Positions 9,109-18,382 of a stretch of 44,707 nt of DNA are shown one piece after another; position 1 is the stretch's first letter, and the number at the start of each line of letters is the position of its first letter. A program made the translations under genes and the position numbers. The notes beneath the pieces were generated by a model. It did no database searches and was not told where the DNA came from. It saw nothing but the letters and a program-made list of their open reading frames with translations. The DNA is from Candidatus Poribacteria bacterium (lineage in GTDB: Bacteria > Poribacteria > WGA-4E > UBA9662): positions 1-44,707 of the forward strand of contig JASMLX010000048.1 in the NCBI GenBank assembly GCA_030748495.1, in the 5' to 3' direction.

Positions 9109-9887
9109 TGTATGTAATTGCAATTGCCAACCAAAAAGGGGGATGTGGAAAAACCACTACGGCCATCAATTTGAGCGCTTGTCTGGCTCAAAAAAAACAG
9201 AAAACTCTGCTCATCGACTTAGATCCACAAGCGCATGCAACCATTGGAGTCAGCCAAACAGTGATCGAAAATCCGGTAACGATCGTGCCAGCTTTAATGG
9301 ACGCTGGTCTAGAAACGGGAGTAATTCTTGAGGCCATTCGATCAATTGAGGACGGATTCGATTTTATTCCCGCCGATAGTCAGTTGGTTCAAGCTGACCA
9401 ACAGTTGGTTCGCCAACCCCGCCGTCATGAACGGCTGTCAATCTGTCTGGAAGAGATGAACAGACAAGGCCATCATTATGATTACGTCGTAATTGATTGC
9501 GCCCCCAGCATGGGGATTCTGACCGAGAATGCGCTTTTTGGTTGCCATGAGCTAATGTTGCCGATTGAAACCAGTTTTCTTGCCCTACATGGTATAGCCA
9601 AAATGTTAGAATTTTGCCAGAAGATCATTAGCCAAAGGGACCAGCCGTTGCAGATTCGGGCTGTAGCGACCATGCTAGATATCCGCAAAAGAATCGCCAA
9701 AGAGGTATTAGCCGACATCCAGACCTATTTCGGAGATCTCCTTTACAAAACAGCAATTCGAACCAACGTCAAGTTGGAAGAAGCGGTTAGTTACGGTATC
9801 CCAATTACCCGATACGCCAAGAAGAGTTCGGGCTACAAGGATTACGCTGCACTAGCGAAGGAAGTGATCCAACAAAATAGCCTTTGA
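9108..9887 (+). CDS. ParA/Soj-family ATPase
   Basis: 259 aa, a complete ParA-type deviant-Walker ATPase. The deviant Walker A is K10-G-G-C-G-K15-T-T with the signature lysine K10. Walker A' is D37-L-D-P, and Walker B is VVIDCAPS (D130). Such ATPases form ATP-dependent dimers that bind DNA non-specifically and move chromosomes, plasmids or protein cargo such as carboxysomes or chemotaxis arrays. Its ATG overlaps the stop of the HhH gene. There is no parB downstream, where Soj/ParA genes usually have one. The next gene (380 bp on) is a second ATPase of the same superfamily. Confidence 0.93.
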   Translation: MYVIAIANQKGGCGKTTTAINLSACLAQKKQKTLLIDLDPQAHATIGVSQTVIENPVTIVPALMDAGLETGVILEAIRSIEDGFDFIPADSQLVQADQQLVRQPRRHERLSICLEEMNRQGHHYDYVVIDCAPSMGILTENALFGCHELMLPIETSFLALHGIAKMLEFCQKIISQRDQPLQIRAVATMLDIRKRIAKEVLADIQTYFGDLLYKTAIRTNVKLEEAVSYGIPITRYAKKSSGYKDYAALAKEVIQQNSL

Positions 9888-10269
9888 CTTGGAAAAGAGA
9901 GTTGAGGTGAATAACCGACAGTACGGGGCCAGCCTAAATGAATTGAGTTCGCTTTACCAGATGCACGATCATATTCTGTCAATTTCTGAACCGGCAATTA
10001 GCAGTGGACGTTACCGATTCAAGCTTGGCGTTAGCCTTCACTGTCAACTTGCCACCCCCTCGGCTAGGAAACTGATATGACTTTGGTAAGTAACTGAAGA
10101 GGCGGCTTTTCAGGACGGGTGAAAGATGAAGTTACTTAGAAGTAAAATGATGTGAATATGTCCACAATTCGAGCGAATTAGCACAGATAGTGCACTTGTA
10201 TTCTCGCTGCAGAGAACTTGTGGTTTTCCGACAGACTTTAGCCCGGGCAACAACAGTGGTGATTGTTAA
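9888..10269. other. 382-bp spacer between parA and the MinD-like gene
   Basis: No convincing gene is seen. A TTG-initiated 63-codon frame follows the parA stop by 1 bp (9889-10080), but it has no ribosome-binding site and low-complexity content. The spacer may hold a promoter for the MinD-like gene; no clear -35/-10 pair or terminator was identified. Confidence 0.5.
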
Positions 10270-11241
10270 TTGAAGAATAAGACCAAGATCAAAAACAGAA
10301 AGACTAAAAACAAAGAATCTGTTCCGCAAAATAGACGATCACTAGGACGAGGGCTGGAACTTCTGTCTCATGTTTCGGCAACAGCAACGAACCCGTCCCG
10401 TAATCAGCCAAGGCCTACCACTGACCTAACCGCACGGGTAATCTGCATCGCCAGTGGGAAAGGTGGCACAGGAAAGTCGGTGGTGACCAGTAATATCGGT
10501 TGCCACTTCGCCCGGATGGGGCATCGGGTCGTTGTCTTGGATGCTGATATGGGGCTTGGCAATATCCATCTGTTACTGAATGTTCAACCACAGCATAACG
10601 TACTCGATTTACTGCAAGGCCAAACGGATATGGAAGGTATTATAATGGATACGCCGTTTGGGCTACAACTGATTTCGGGCGGATCGGGGCTAATGGAATT
10701 GGCAGATCTCAGCCGGCATCAGGTCGAAACCTTAGCCAATCTATTTATCGAACTAGAGCAAATCGTTGACCTGCTTTTAATCGACACGGCGGCTGGGATT
10801 TCACCACAGACGATGATGTTCCTGCATGCTGCCAACGAAATCATTATTGTTGTTACACCAGAAATCACCGCCATTATGGATGCCTATGCTACTATTAAAT
10901 CGACGGTTCAGTTCAATCGCTCTGCACTAATTGGACTAGTAGTCAATCAGGTCAAAAGCAAAAGAGAAGGCGAGGCTGTCTTCGCTCATTTGAATCAGAT
11001 CTGCGATCGATACTTAAAAAAGAAACTAATTAATTACGGGCTTGTCAATAAGGATACCTCTGTCAACAAGGCCATCGCTCAACGACAACCTGTTCGGATA
11101 CTGTTCCCAGAATCGAGATTTAGTCGTTGCATCTCTCGTGTGGCGAATCGGATGATGTTAGTTGGTGAGAAATATGGGGATCGCTTGACGCTTTCGACGG
11201 GTAGTTTCTTCTCCCGATTACAACAGCAAGTGTGGATTTGA
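10270..11241 (+). CDS. MinD/FlhG-like ATPase with an N-terminal ParB-type LGRGL peptide
   Basis: 323 aa. The start is TTG at 10270: an in-frame TAA directly precedes it, a GGTGA lies about 9 nt upstream, and no ATG occurs before the Walker box. The N-terminal tail (about 1-20) is very Lys/Asn-rich. Residues 22-33 read RRSLGRGLELLS, like the ParA-binding N-terminus of ParB (RGLGRGLDALL). A Pro/Thr linker leads to the ATPase: deviant Walker A GKGGTGKS (K64, K69), DADMGLGN (D91, D93) as in MinD/FlhG, and LLIDTAAGIS (D172). The C-terminus SFFSRLQQQVWI could be a short amphipathic membrane-targeting helix. No flagellar genes are nearby. Confidence 0.88.
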   Translation: MKNKTKIKNRKTKNKESVPQNRRSLGRGLELLSHVSATATNPSRNQPRPTTDLTARVICIASGKGGTGKSVVTSNIGCHFARMGHRVVVLDADMGLGNIHLLLNVQPQHNVLDLLQGQTDMEGIIMDTPFGLQLISGGSGLMELADLSRHQVETLANLFIELEQIVDLLLIDTAAGISPQTMMFLHAANEIIIVVTPEITAIMDAYATIKSTVQFNRSALIGLVVNQVKSKREGEAVFAHLNQICDRYLKKKLINYGLVNKDTSVNKAIAQRQPVRILFPESRFSRCISRVANRMMLVGEKYGDRLTLSTGSFFSRLQQQVWI

Positions 11242-11559
11242 CAAGAGAGTAACAAGGCGAATGTAGCGAAATCATTGGCCATCCTTTCTTTACTCTGCTT
11301 TTAGCCTGAATATTTCATGAAAAGGGGATGATAATCGTTGAACTAATTGATATGATTAAGCTTTTGATAAAGCTCTTCGAAAGAATGAAAACGAGAAACA
11401 CCATCACTCAGTTCAACCCGGCACAACTTCGATTCCCTGCAAGTAATAGATTAACAATCCTCGCTGATTTTAATGCGGGGTTGCTCTCTACGGATTTAGC
11501 TCCTCTGATCCTCAGTGGAGTAGAGTGGCCGATTTAACTGACCTATCAAATAGCGGAAG

Positions 11560-12645
11560 CTTTTAAGATCAGCCTCATCCTTCCGACATTGACCAGCGAC
11601 GGGTCGATCTGATAGCGCAACGCGTCTATCCAATCGCCGGCAGCTATGAAGAGGCCAATGATGCCAATCCACTTGGCAAAGACCCTCGGTTCAAGATGGG
11701 GGTGGGGCGTTCCCCTCTCGAAGAAGATCCGGATCTGGCCCGTGCGGCCATCTTTCCCGGCCGGGAGAATGCGGCCACATCACGAGACCTCTATCGTCTG
11801 GCTCAGGTTTTGGTGGATTAGTTCATCGACCGTTATTCCAAGGTTGCCGCAGCGATTGTTCTGGACCTGGACCATACGGAAGATGAGGACCATGAGTCGC
11901 AGGAGTCTTCCTTTCACAACCATTACCACCACAGTGACCGGCCTCGGTTTCTTTTTGAAGGTCTCTGGGGAAAATTCATCACCACGGTGCTTCATACCGG
12001 CCAGAAGCTCAAAGGCCATAATTATCAGGCCGGTGTTGAAACGCCTTCGTGATGCCTGGCCTGAGCCCTGTATCGTCCTGCGTGGAGGGCGGCATTTCTC
12101 CAAGCCGAAATTAATGTTATTGGCGCCGGATGATCCGGATACCGATTTTATTTTCGGCCTGACCGGCAACTCAGTGCCGGCCAAACGATTCCTAAACGCA
12201 GCCATACCGACCACCAAGTCGAGTCTGTCGTCCTAAGTTGGACACCTGCCTTTCGAGTGATTCTCAAGGCGGAGGTGATAAGCTTGGCTGACAATCCTCG
12301 TTTGGTGGTGATCTCACTAGATCTGCCTTCAACTGAAATCGTCTATCGAGATCAAAAAAGACCTGGCCTCAGGTCACACTTCCGACCACCGTTTCCTGGC
12401 TAACCATTTAGGTCTCTATTTTTCCTGTGCCGCCGATGTATTGTGCACCACACCTTGAGAACCGTGATCCTTCAGCAGATAGAGCTTTCCAATGATCAGC
12501 CAAATCCAGTCCAGCTTAGACTCTTCAAACTAGCGGTGCATGTGGTCGAGTACAAAGATCGGATCAAACTACAACGGCCCAGCCAATGGCCAGTGAAATC
12601 ATGGCCGTACCGTGTGACGGAAATTCTGTCTCAAGTGCCACCGCC
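11560..12645 (+). pseudogene. IS1380-family transposase relic
   Basis: Blocks of the IS1380 (DDE_Tnp_1) transposase occur in order with frame changes. DQRRVDLIAQRVYPIAGSYE followed by ANDANPLGKDPRF matches the QRVYALA.GYEDLNDH.LR.DP block (about 11590-11695). AAIFPGRENAATSRDLYRLA (about 11747-11806) is followed by an in-frame stop, then IDRYSKVAAAIVLDLDHTED, the catalytic Asp strand. SSFHNHYHHSDRPRFLFEGL follows, then LRDAWPEPCIVLRGGRHFS and DFIFGLTGNSV. The C-terminal KKDLASGHTSDHRFLANHL and VVEYKDRIKLQRPSQWP blocks end near 12640. Several stops and frameshifts make it non-functional. Confidence 0.8.
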
Positions 12646-12779
12646 GCCATGGTGGAAAACCGCCGGATCTTTCTCAGTTCCGAATAGATTCGAGTTATTC
12701 CCGAAAGGGAAATGGATAGCTGTGTCCTGCAAGGATAAAAACGATACCTCAGGCGGGAATCGGTATGTTTTTTTATCCA

Positions 12780-13000
12780 CTGAGGTATTTAATATTAGCC
12801 AGTGGCTGAGCTTGACCATGAACACCTTGTCGGACGGGGTGTTGACGCCCCGTCCGACCACGCTGTGAAGAGAGTAGAACCCGGTCGATGTTCCCAACGT
12901 AGTACTATGTTGAAGCGAAACTGCTTGAAGTTGAAGTCCGGATCGGAGATAAACTCCGGTCCTCCACCGTCATTAACATCGGCCAAAGAAACCGTCTTCG
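12780..13000 (-). pseudogene. C-terminal relic of a DUF5916-type protein
   Basis: Reading the minus strand, GPEFISDPDFNFKQFRFNIV then LRWEHRPGSTLFTAWS matches the conserved end of DUF5916 (a carbohydrate-binding/outer-membrane barrel family) with its 'NF.QFRSN.VLRWEYRPGS.L..VWS' signature. After a frame change, DKVFMVKLSHWL matches the last beta strand ('N.FLVKLSYWF'). Only about the last 80 residues remain of a protein normally 700 or more residues long. The upstream side is cut off before the next gene. Confidence 0.65.
12829..12858. repeat. 11-bp perfect inverted repeat (hairpin)
   Basis: GTCGGACGGGG and CCCCGTCCGAC flank an 8-base loop (TGTTGACG). The GC-rich stem lies exactly where the DUF5916 relic changes frame, so it may mark a small insertion or a palindromic element, or be an old terminator. 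It has no T-run. Confidence 0.6.
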
Positions 13001-13072
13001 GTGATCTGATCGCCTAGAAGATGGAAATGGTTGGTTGGTGTAGTCGTCAGCTACCGGGTCAACGACATATGT

Positions 13073-13813
13073 CTAGTAAAGCTCAATACCGCCTTCTGGA
13101 CAAGGATAAGTCTCATCGTTGTCGAAGGCCCAAATGAAGGATTTTGAGAGAATTCGTCCGTTTGTTTTACCCGTCCATTGGTGGTCACAATTCTCGACCT
13201 CCACCAACCTGATTTTTTGGGCAGATGTAGATAGCTGTATCATCATTTCTGGCGTCATTTCCGAAATATAGTCTAGATCGCCAACTGTAATATACAGGTC
13301 TCCCTGATAGGCTGGTAATGCCTGTTGCAGTTTTTCTCTACCCGCATCTATGGTAGGGGCAATCAGTAGGAGTTTCTTAACCTGATCGTACTCGGGCGAG
13401 ACGACGGCTGAAGCCGAAGCACCCGCTGAAAAACCGGCTAGATAAATCTCAGGATCTGACGTTTGGCAGATTTCTTCTGCCTCAGCTAATGCATAATCGA
13501 TTACTATACGTAGAGCCTGACAGATCTCATTCTCGTAGCTATCCATCATGTTATCTGTTAGCCAAACGATTTCGTACCGAATAAAAGCGGCAATATATGA
13601 CTGCTGTATCCACTGTGCGACCTTCTTGTATTTATTTTGATAGCCATCCTTGCTACCTTTGAACCCAGGGCTACTAATCACGATTTTTCCGGTTGAGGCA
13701 GGATTCACAGTTACTAAAACACATGACCGGCCTGAGACTGCCAATCGTCGATCGTAGGTAGGATAACCAAGGAGAGTAGAAAGTAGATTCTTTATCGCTT
13801 GGTTTTTTATCAC
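13073..13813 (-). CDS. alpha/beta-fold hydrolase
   Basis: 246 aa from a GTG start. The core strand KIVISSPGFKGSK gives the oxyanion region. The nucleophile elbow is G127-F-S129-A-G131 (YLAGFSAGAS). The acid is D179 or D181 in ITVGDLDYIS, and the catalytic His is H211 in ENCDHQWTGK. This order and spacing fit a complete, active alpha/beta hydrolase, such as a carboxylesterase or acyl hydrolase. No signal peptide, so likely cytosolic. It is close to a co-directional sulfatase upstream (about 165 bp), but no specific substrate is indicated. Confidence 0.82.
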   Translation of the reverse strand: MIKNQAIKNLLSTLLGYPTYDRRLAVSGRSCVLVTVNPASTGKIVISSPGFKGSKDGYQNKYKKVAQWIQQSYIAAFIRYEIVWLTDNMMDSYENEICQALRIVIDYALAEAEEICQTSDPEIYLAGFSAGASASAVVSPEYDQVKKLLLIAPTIDAGREKLQQALPAYQGDLYITVGDLDYISEMTPEMMIQLSTSAQKIRLVEVENCDHQWTGKTNGRILSKSFIWAFDNDETYPCPEGGIELY

Positions 13814-13980
13814 TTGGTTTAGCGTGCCATCAGGGATGGTTTCGATTTATAGTACTGGATAAAACCCTTCTGACGAATTGCCTCGCTCTCACGCATTCTG
13901 GTGTGTTTTGGCTTTGGTGGGATTGCACTTACATTGTCGCTGTCAACAGCGAGGTTGAGACTATTACAGATTCATCGTTT

Positions 13981-15534
13981 CTAATCAGGGATAGCTAAAT
14001 CCACGGCCACCTCATTTTTCTCCATTGACTTGGTCTCACCTCGATATTCGGTGTTGGCGCGAACCCCTTCCTGCAGGTCGCCTAATTCTATCGCCCTTTG
14101 TGACTTGGATTGAAAACTTTCTTCTGACTCCCCCGGATTTAAATACCATTGGCTATCTTGGTGTTCTAGTTCAAAAATATCTAAGACTCGTTGAACAGCG
14201 TCAGAATGTTCTGTTGCCACTTCGTGTTCACCACCGATATCGTTTTTCGTATCCCAGAGTTGTACCGGTTGGTTTGGATGCTGACGGTAAGCAAACCACT
14301 GGTCGAGACAAACCGCTTGGGCATGGGTGGCATGGCCGCCGTTTTCCCAATAAAGGTGGTCGTGTTTCTGCTGTTTGGTCTCTCGGTTTTCGAGAGTTGG
14401 TACAAAGCTGACACCATCCGTTGTCGGTGGATCCTGTACGCCTGCCAGGTCGCAAGCAGTATCAAAGAAATCGTATAGAGTCACGGTGTGGTAAGAGACA
14501 CCGGCCGATATCCGCCCAGACCAGTGGGCAAACATCGGGACCCGCACGCCACCTTCCCGCGCAATAAATTTTCCGCCTCGCCACGGTCCTTTATTACGAA
14601 ACAGAGGATCGTCAGCATACCTTTGTCGTCCCATATATCCCCAGTGAGCGTAGCCGTTATCGCTAGCGAAAATAATCAGTGTATTGTCAAGAATCTCGTG
14701 TTGGCATAGCCGATCCAGCAACCCGCCAACATGCTGATCCAGATGAGTGATCATGCCTGCCCACTCTTTGTGTTTCTGTGACCAAGGCCGATCTTTGAAC
14801 TGGCCCAGATTTGGCGTAATGCAAGGGCCATGCGGTAGTTGGGTCGCATAGTAAAGAAAAAATGGCTGTTGATGGTGTTGGTCGATGAAGTCAATTGCCC
14901 TTTGGTAGCAGAGATCTTCTGAATTTTTGGCCCGTTTTGGATCAGCAACCCCATGTGGTATGAGTTGCCCCTCATCATCGTAGATGTGCAAGCCTGCTGG
15001 TGTGCGAGTATGTCGATAGGTGGTTTCCATATCAAAGCCGTAGTTTTCGGGAATCGGTATCGACTCGCTGTTGTGATAAAGGTAGTGAGGGTAATAGGTG
15101 TGTGCCCGCCCTTGGTCGTAAAAACCGAATGCTAAATCGAAACCCTTTTTATCAGGTGTCCCTTCAGTGTCCGGTAAACCAATGCCCCACTTACCGACCA
15201 TGCCCGTAGCATAACCTGCTTTTTTCAGCACTTCAGCTATAGTGAGATCAGAGGCCAACAGGTGCTCTTGCCCTCGTGCTGAGTTGTTTTTCCGGATTCG
15301 GCAGTGCCCCATGTGTAATCCGGTCATCAAACTACCACGGGAAGGGGCGCACTCAGGTGAGCCACAGTAGGCGTTGTCAAATCGCAACCCGGTCTGACAA
15401 AGTCGATCTAAATTCGGGGTTTCAAATTGGACCTGCCCAAAGCAACTCAAATCTCGGTAAGAGAGATCGTCAGCCAAAATAAATAAAATATTTGGCCGAG
15501 TGCCTGACATCATCGATTTTAGTGTTATTTCCAC
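13981..15534 (-). CDS. sulfatase (arylsulfatase A family, Cys-type)
   Basis: 517 aa. The GTG at 15534 has AGAGGG at 6-nt spacing, better than the internal ATG at MMSGT. The sulfatase fold begins at once (RPNILFILADDLSYRDLSCF; D22/D23 metal ligands). The formylglycine signature is C62-A-P-S-R66. Also visible are KWGIGLPD, PHGPC, and FASDNGYAHWG with the second metal-site Asp-Asn. The C-terminal about 110 residues include YLNPGESEESF. No signal peptide is visible. It needs a formylglycine-generating enzyme or anaerobic maturase, and no convincing one lies in this window. It differs clearly from the sulfatase at 6104, so they are not a recent duplication. Confidence 0.94.
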   Translation of the reverse strand: MEITLKSMMSGTRPNILFILADDLSYRDLSCFGQVQFETPNLDRLCQTGLRFDNAYCGSPECAPSRGSLMTGLHMGHCRIRKNNSARGQEHLLASDLTIAEVLKKAGYATGMVGKWGIGLPDTEGTPDKKGFDLAFGFYDQGRAHTYYPHYLYHNSESIPIPENYGFDMETTYRHTRTPAGLHIYDDEGQLIPHGVADPKRAKNSEDLCYQRAIDFIDQHHQQPFFLYYATQLPHGPCITPNLGQFKDRPWSQKHKEWAGMITHLDQHVGGLLDRLCQHEILDNTLIIFASDNGYAHWGYMGRQRYADDPLFRNKGPWRGGKFIAREGGVRVPMFAHWSGRISAGVSYHTVTLYDFFDTACDLAGVQDPPTTDGVSFVPTLENRETKQQKHDHLYWENGGHATHAQAVCLDQWFAYRQHPNQPVQLWDTKNDIGGEHEVATEHSDAVQRVLDIFELEHQDSQWYLNPGESEESFQSKSQRAIELGDLQEGVRANTEYRGETKSMEKNEVAVDLAIPD

Positions 15535-16735
15535 CCTGTTCCCTCTATTTAGTAAATTCTTCTGTCACTATGGTCGTTTCCCTGTTACACGTTAACCCCG
15601 CAATCCTACCTCTGAATTCAAGTTTGGACTTACCTTTACCCACCGAGTTTAGTCGTTGTAATTGAAATATCATTATGGACTCTTCAGTTAAATGTAGGTG
15701 GACCTGTCAAACAAGTTGAATTTCGTACTTGCGATTCGAGAAAAACCGATCCCAGACACTGCATTATTTCTGATAGTGCAGGTACAATAGCTACAGCACT
15801 CTTATTAAAGAGTTGGCAGTAACAATGGCGATGGCGATGGCGATGGCGATGGCGATGGCGATATGTATTTTGACTCCATAATAATTCGATTTAAAGACCA
15901 ACCAAACTTCTCATTGAGAACCTGTTTGGGAAAAAGAAGAGGATAAAATAGTGAGGTACTCCAAGTAAGGCTAATAGATGAAATAAAGGCGAGGCCAAAC
16001 TTGGAATGGAAGAATTATAACACTGATTTGAATGATCAACAATAGCAATGGCTACAGCTCTATCTATTAACCCCTGATCCACCAAGAGTTCATCTAGCCC
16101 GAATTTTTTGTTATAATAGGTAGGATGGTAATTCCATATTCCAGCTAAATTAGCGGGCCTCAAACTCGGGGTAATTACACTATCTGGGGTAATTTGACCT
16201 GTATTAGACAACTACGATTTCCATCGCTTGCTGAGGAACGGCGAGAGTTGGAGAAATCGTTCAAGCCTAGGAATACATATCGTGTTCAAGACAGAGTCAA
16301 CCCAGATTCAAGATTAGTTCGTGTAGTTGATAGATTCCCCGCTGTCGCCAGGTGGCTTACCCTTTACCAACCAATGTTGTCCTGATCACCATATGTATAG
16401 TCACTTACAGGGCCAATTCAGGCGATAGTCGGTAGTCACCTCACGCTCGATCGAGATGGTGAGTATCAGCTCTTTCCCTCTTGACCTACTATCAGCTAAA
16501 TGGAGGCGTTGAAAGGCCGGTGTCGCTACTTGGTTATAACACATTCAAACTTAAACGTATAGTTGCGATGGGCGCTGGTTACTTGCCAACAGCAAGCCAA
16601 GGTGACGAGAGAACGTTAACCGAAAGTCGGCCCCAATCCGCTATTGATTATGCAAATGTATTGGGCATACTACCCGGAGTAATCTCTTTAATATTATTCA
16701 ATACAGTTTTACCAATTAGGAGTGGAGACGATTAT
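15535..16735. other. 1.2-kb region without an intact gene
   Basis: This gap between the divergent sulfatase and the HExxH protein contains a (ATGGCG)6 repeat and short frames only. On the minus strand a 106-codon frame (15891-16211) includes LDELLVDQGLIDRAVAIAIV, which faintly recalls the 'DE..A...LI...IVVGI' part of putative (enterochelin-type) esterases. It ends in low-quality hydrophobic sequence and has no ribosome-binding site, so at best it is a relic. An open frame running into the next gene (16463-16735) is discussed with that gene. Confidence 0.5.
15825..15860. repeat. six tandem copies of ATGGCG
   Basis: Six exact copies of the hexamer ATGGCG are followed by ATATG. The array lies in non-coding sequence upstream of the sulfatase at 13981-15534. 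Read on the plus strand it gives (Met-Ala)6-Ile-Cys-Ile-Leu-Thr-Pro-stop, which is unlikely to be a gene. It is a short slippage-prone repeat that could vary in copy number between strains. Confidence 0.9.
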
Positions 16736-18382
16736 ATGCAGTTTACAGCTGAAAAAATAGAGCAGTGGTGGAAGGCTGGGAAAACACTGCCGATAGAGGT
16801 TGCAAAACAATATCCGCTGGATCCAATTTCGGTTTCCAACGACACAGGTATCAACCTGCTGGTGGACATGTCGCATAAGTGCGACTTCTTTTTGCTTTGG
16901 CGATTGGGTGAGCAGTTACATCGACGCGGAATTCGGAGCGCAGGCAGTCATGCCACCCTCGATACGCAGTTAACGCCTGGATCTCCCGCTCGAATCAGAA
17001 TTTCCGTGGCACCAAAAGTGTATCCTTTCGCCTGGTGGGCAACACCAAAATGGAACGTTGTCCTCAGTGAAGGTGCAGTTGAAAACCCCGGCTATATGCT
17101 GGAAGAACGGGAAGCGCTGGAAGACTACTTGAGTCGTGGTGGAGGACTAATTATTTCTGGTGATTGGCATAGTTCTAAACCGGATGCCTCATGGTCTCTC
17201 AACCAACTATTGTCCGAATACGGTGCGGAATTTTTAGCGGAGAGAACACCTTATAACGGAAGCAATTGGCCACTGATCCGAGTTGATGGGAATTGGGAAA
17301 CGGTGCTGAAAAATGAAGAGGATCAACCGATTTATGCTCGCCGTTCCTACGGGAAGGGGAGAATTGTCCTCTTTGCGGCTCCAGATCTATACCGTTTTAG
17401 TGAGAAAGATCCGAATGAAGTTGAACAGAAAGCAGACTTACTAGCCGAAGCAGTTAAGTGGACTGCGGCAGGATCTTCTCCTGCCGGCGGTGAACCTCGA
17501 CTGCCGACACCGATGTACGGTGGTGGTGGCATCTACCAGGAGTCTGAACTTCTATTAGATGGCATTATCTGTTACTACAGCAAAAACCAAACGCCGGAAA
17601 TCTTGTCTACGGTCCGACAAGACTTTATGGACATTACAAACGATCTCTATCGGTGGGTGCCGTCGCCAAAACCGGAAGAACCGATGTATCTGGTTGTTTG
17701 TAGTGGTGGCGGAGGTGGATGGGCTGTCAACGCTTATTTGCCGAAAGAAACAGGCACCATCTCGACCAGTCCAGAAGGAATGCGTAGCATTTTCGCCCAC
17801 GAGCAGGCGCATACGATGTCTGGTCCCGGTGAGTTGATCGCTGACCATCCGTTTGGTGGAAATCAAGGGGAGGAACATGCAGGTTGGTTTCAAGGTAAAA
17901 TCGTCGCTAAATACGATGTCGTTGCCGGACCAAATCGGCAATGCGATCAAGTATTTCTGTCTGATTATACGCCAACCGAAACGAGTCCGGAAAAGATTTT
18001 TAAAGCCGAAAATCTCCAAAATTGGCGAGAGGGTTGGGACCGATTAATGATTTGGTATGTTTGGCAGAAGCTAGATGATCGTTATGGGCCTATCTGGTAT
18101 CCTCGCTGGCGTTGGGTTCAGTCACAGCGTTGGACAGATGATCCGGACCGGAAGCTGAGTTGGGATGAATCAATAGAAGATCTATCAATTGCTGTTGGAG
18201 AAGATCTATTTCCGTTTTTTGTAGCTACAGGTAAAAGCCTCAGTAAGACAACCTTCCCATCGGCAGAATTTCGGGGTGAAAAGATAGATCTGCCTGCTTC
18301 CCCATTGAAAGTAACACCGCCGGGCCAAGTGCGCTTCGACGAGATCGGCGACTTTACCAAGCCACTCAGGGTTTCGAGGTAG
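16736..18382 (+). CDS. HExxH metallopeptidase-like (M60-like) protein with N-terminal GATase-like domain
   Basis: 548 aa from ATG at 16736, which has an excellent AGGAGTGGAG 8 nt upstream. The frame is open upstream to a TGA at 16460, with a TTG at 16481 that would add 85 residues; the added part is AT-rich and less protein-like. The front half has a GATase/ThuA-like pattern: INLLVDMSHKCDFFLLWRLG, GSHATLDT, YLSRGGGLIISGDWHS, then YGKGRIVLFAAPDLYRFSE. The rear half has FA-H355-E-Q-A-H359-TMSGPG-E366, a gluzincin zinc site like peptidase M60/enhancin. The inferred role is a peptidase acting on glycoproteins. No signal peptide is visible with this start. Confidence 0.75.
   Translation: MQFTAEKIEQWWKAGKTLPIEVAKQYPLDPISVSNDTGINLLVDMSHKCDFFLLWRLGEQLHRRGIRSAGSHATLDTQLTPGSPARIRISVAPKVYPFAWWATPKWNVVLSEGAVENPGYMLEEREALEDYLSRGGGLIISGDWHSSKPDASWSLNQLLSEYGAEFLAERTPYNGSNWPLIRVDGNWETVLKNEEDQPIYARRSYGKGRIVLFAAPDLYRFSEKDPNEVEQKADLLAEAVKWTAAGSSPAGGEPRLPTPMYGGGGIYQESELLLDGIICYYSKNQTPEILSTVRQDFMDITNDLYRWVPSPKPEEPMYLVVCSGGGGGWAVNAYLPKETGTISTSPEGMRSIFAHEQAHTMSGPGELIADHPFGGNQGEEHAGWFQGKIVAKYDVVAGPNRQCDQVFLSDYTPTETSPEKIFKAENLQNWREGWDRLMIWYVWQKLDDRYGPIWYPRWRWVQSQRWTDDPDRKLSWDESIEDLSIAVGEDLFPFFVATGKSLSKTTFPSAEFRGEKIDLPASPLKVTPPGQVRFDEIGDFTKPLRVSR

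Noticed and set aside
9889..10080. 63-codon frame right after parA
   Set aside because: It starts with TTG 1 bp after the parA stop, has no ribosome-binding site and no recognisable pattern, so it is not reported as a gene.
10132..10329. Minus-strand frame with Cys pairs resembling a zinc ribbon (EYKCTICANSLELW)
   Set aside because: Only a partial Cys pattern, overlaps the start of the MinD-like gene, and no ribosome-binding site.
15891..16211. 106-codon minus-strand frame, faint esterase resemblance
   Set aside because: No ribosome-binding site, the conserved Ser-Asp-His residues are absent, and the ends are low quality; mentioned only within the gap entry.
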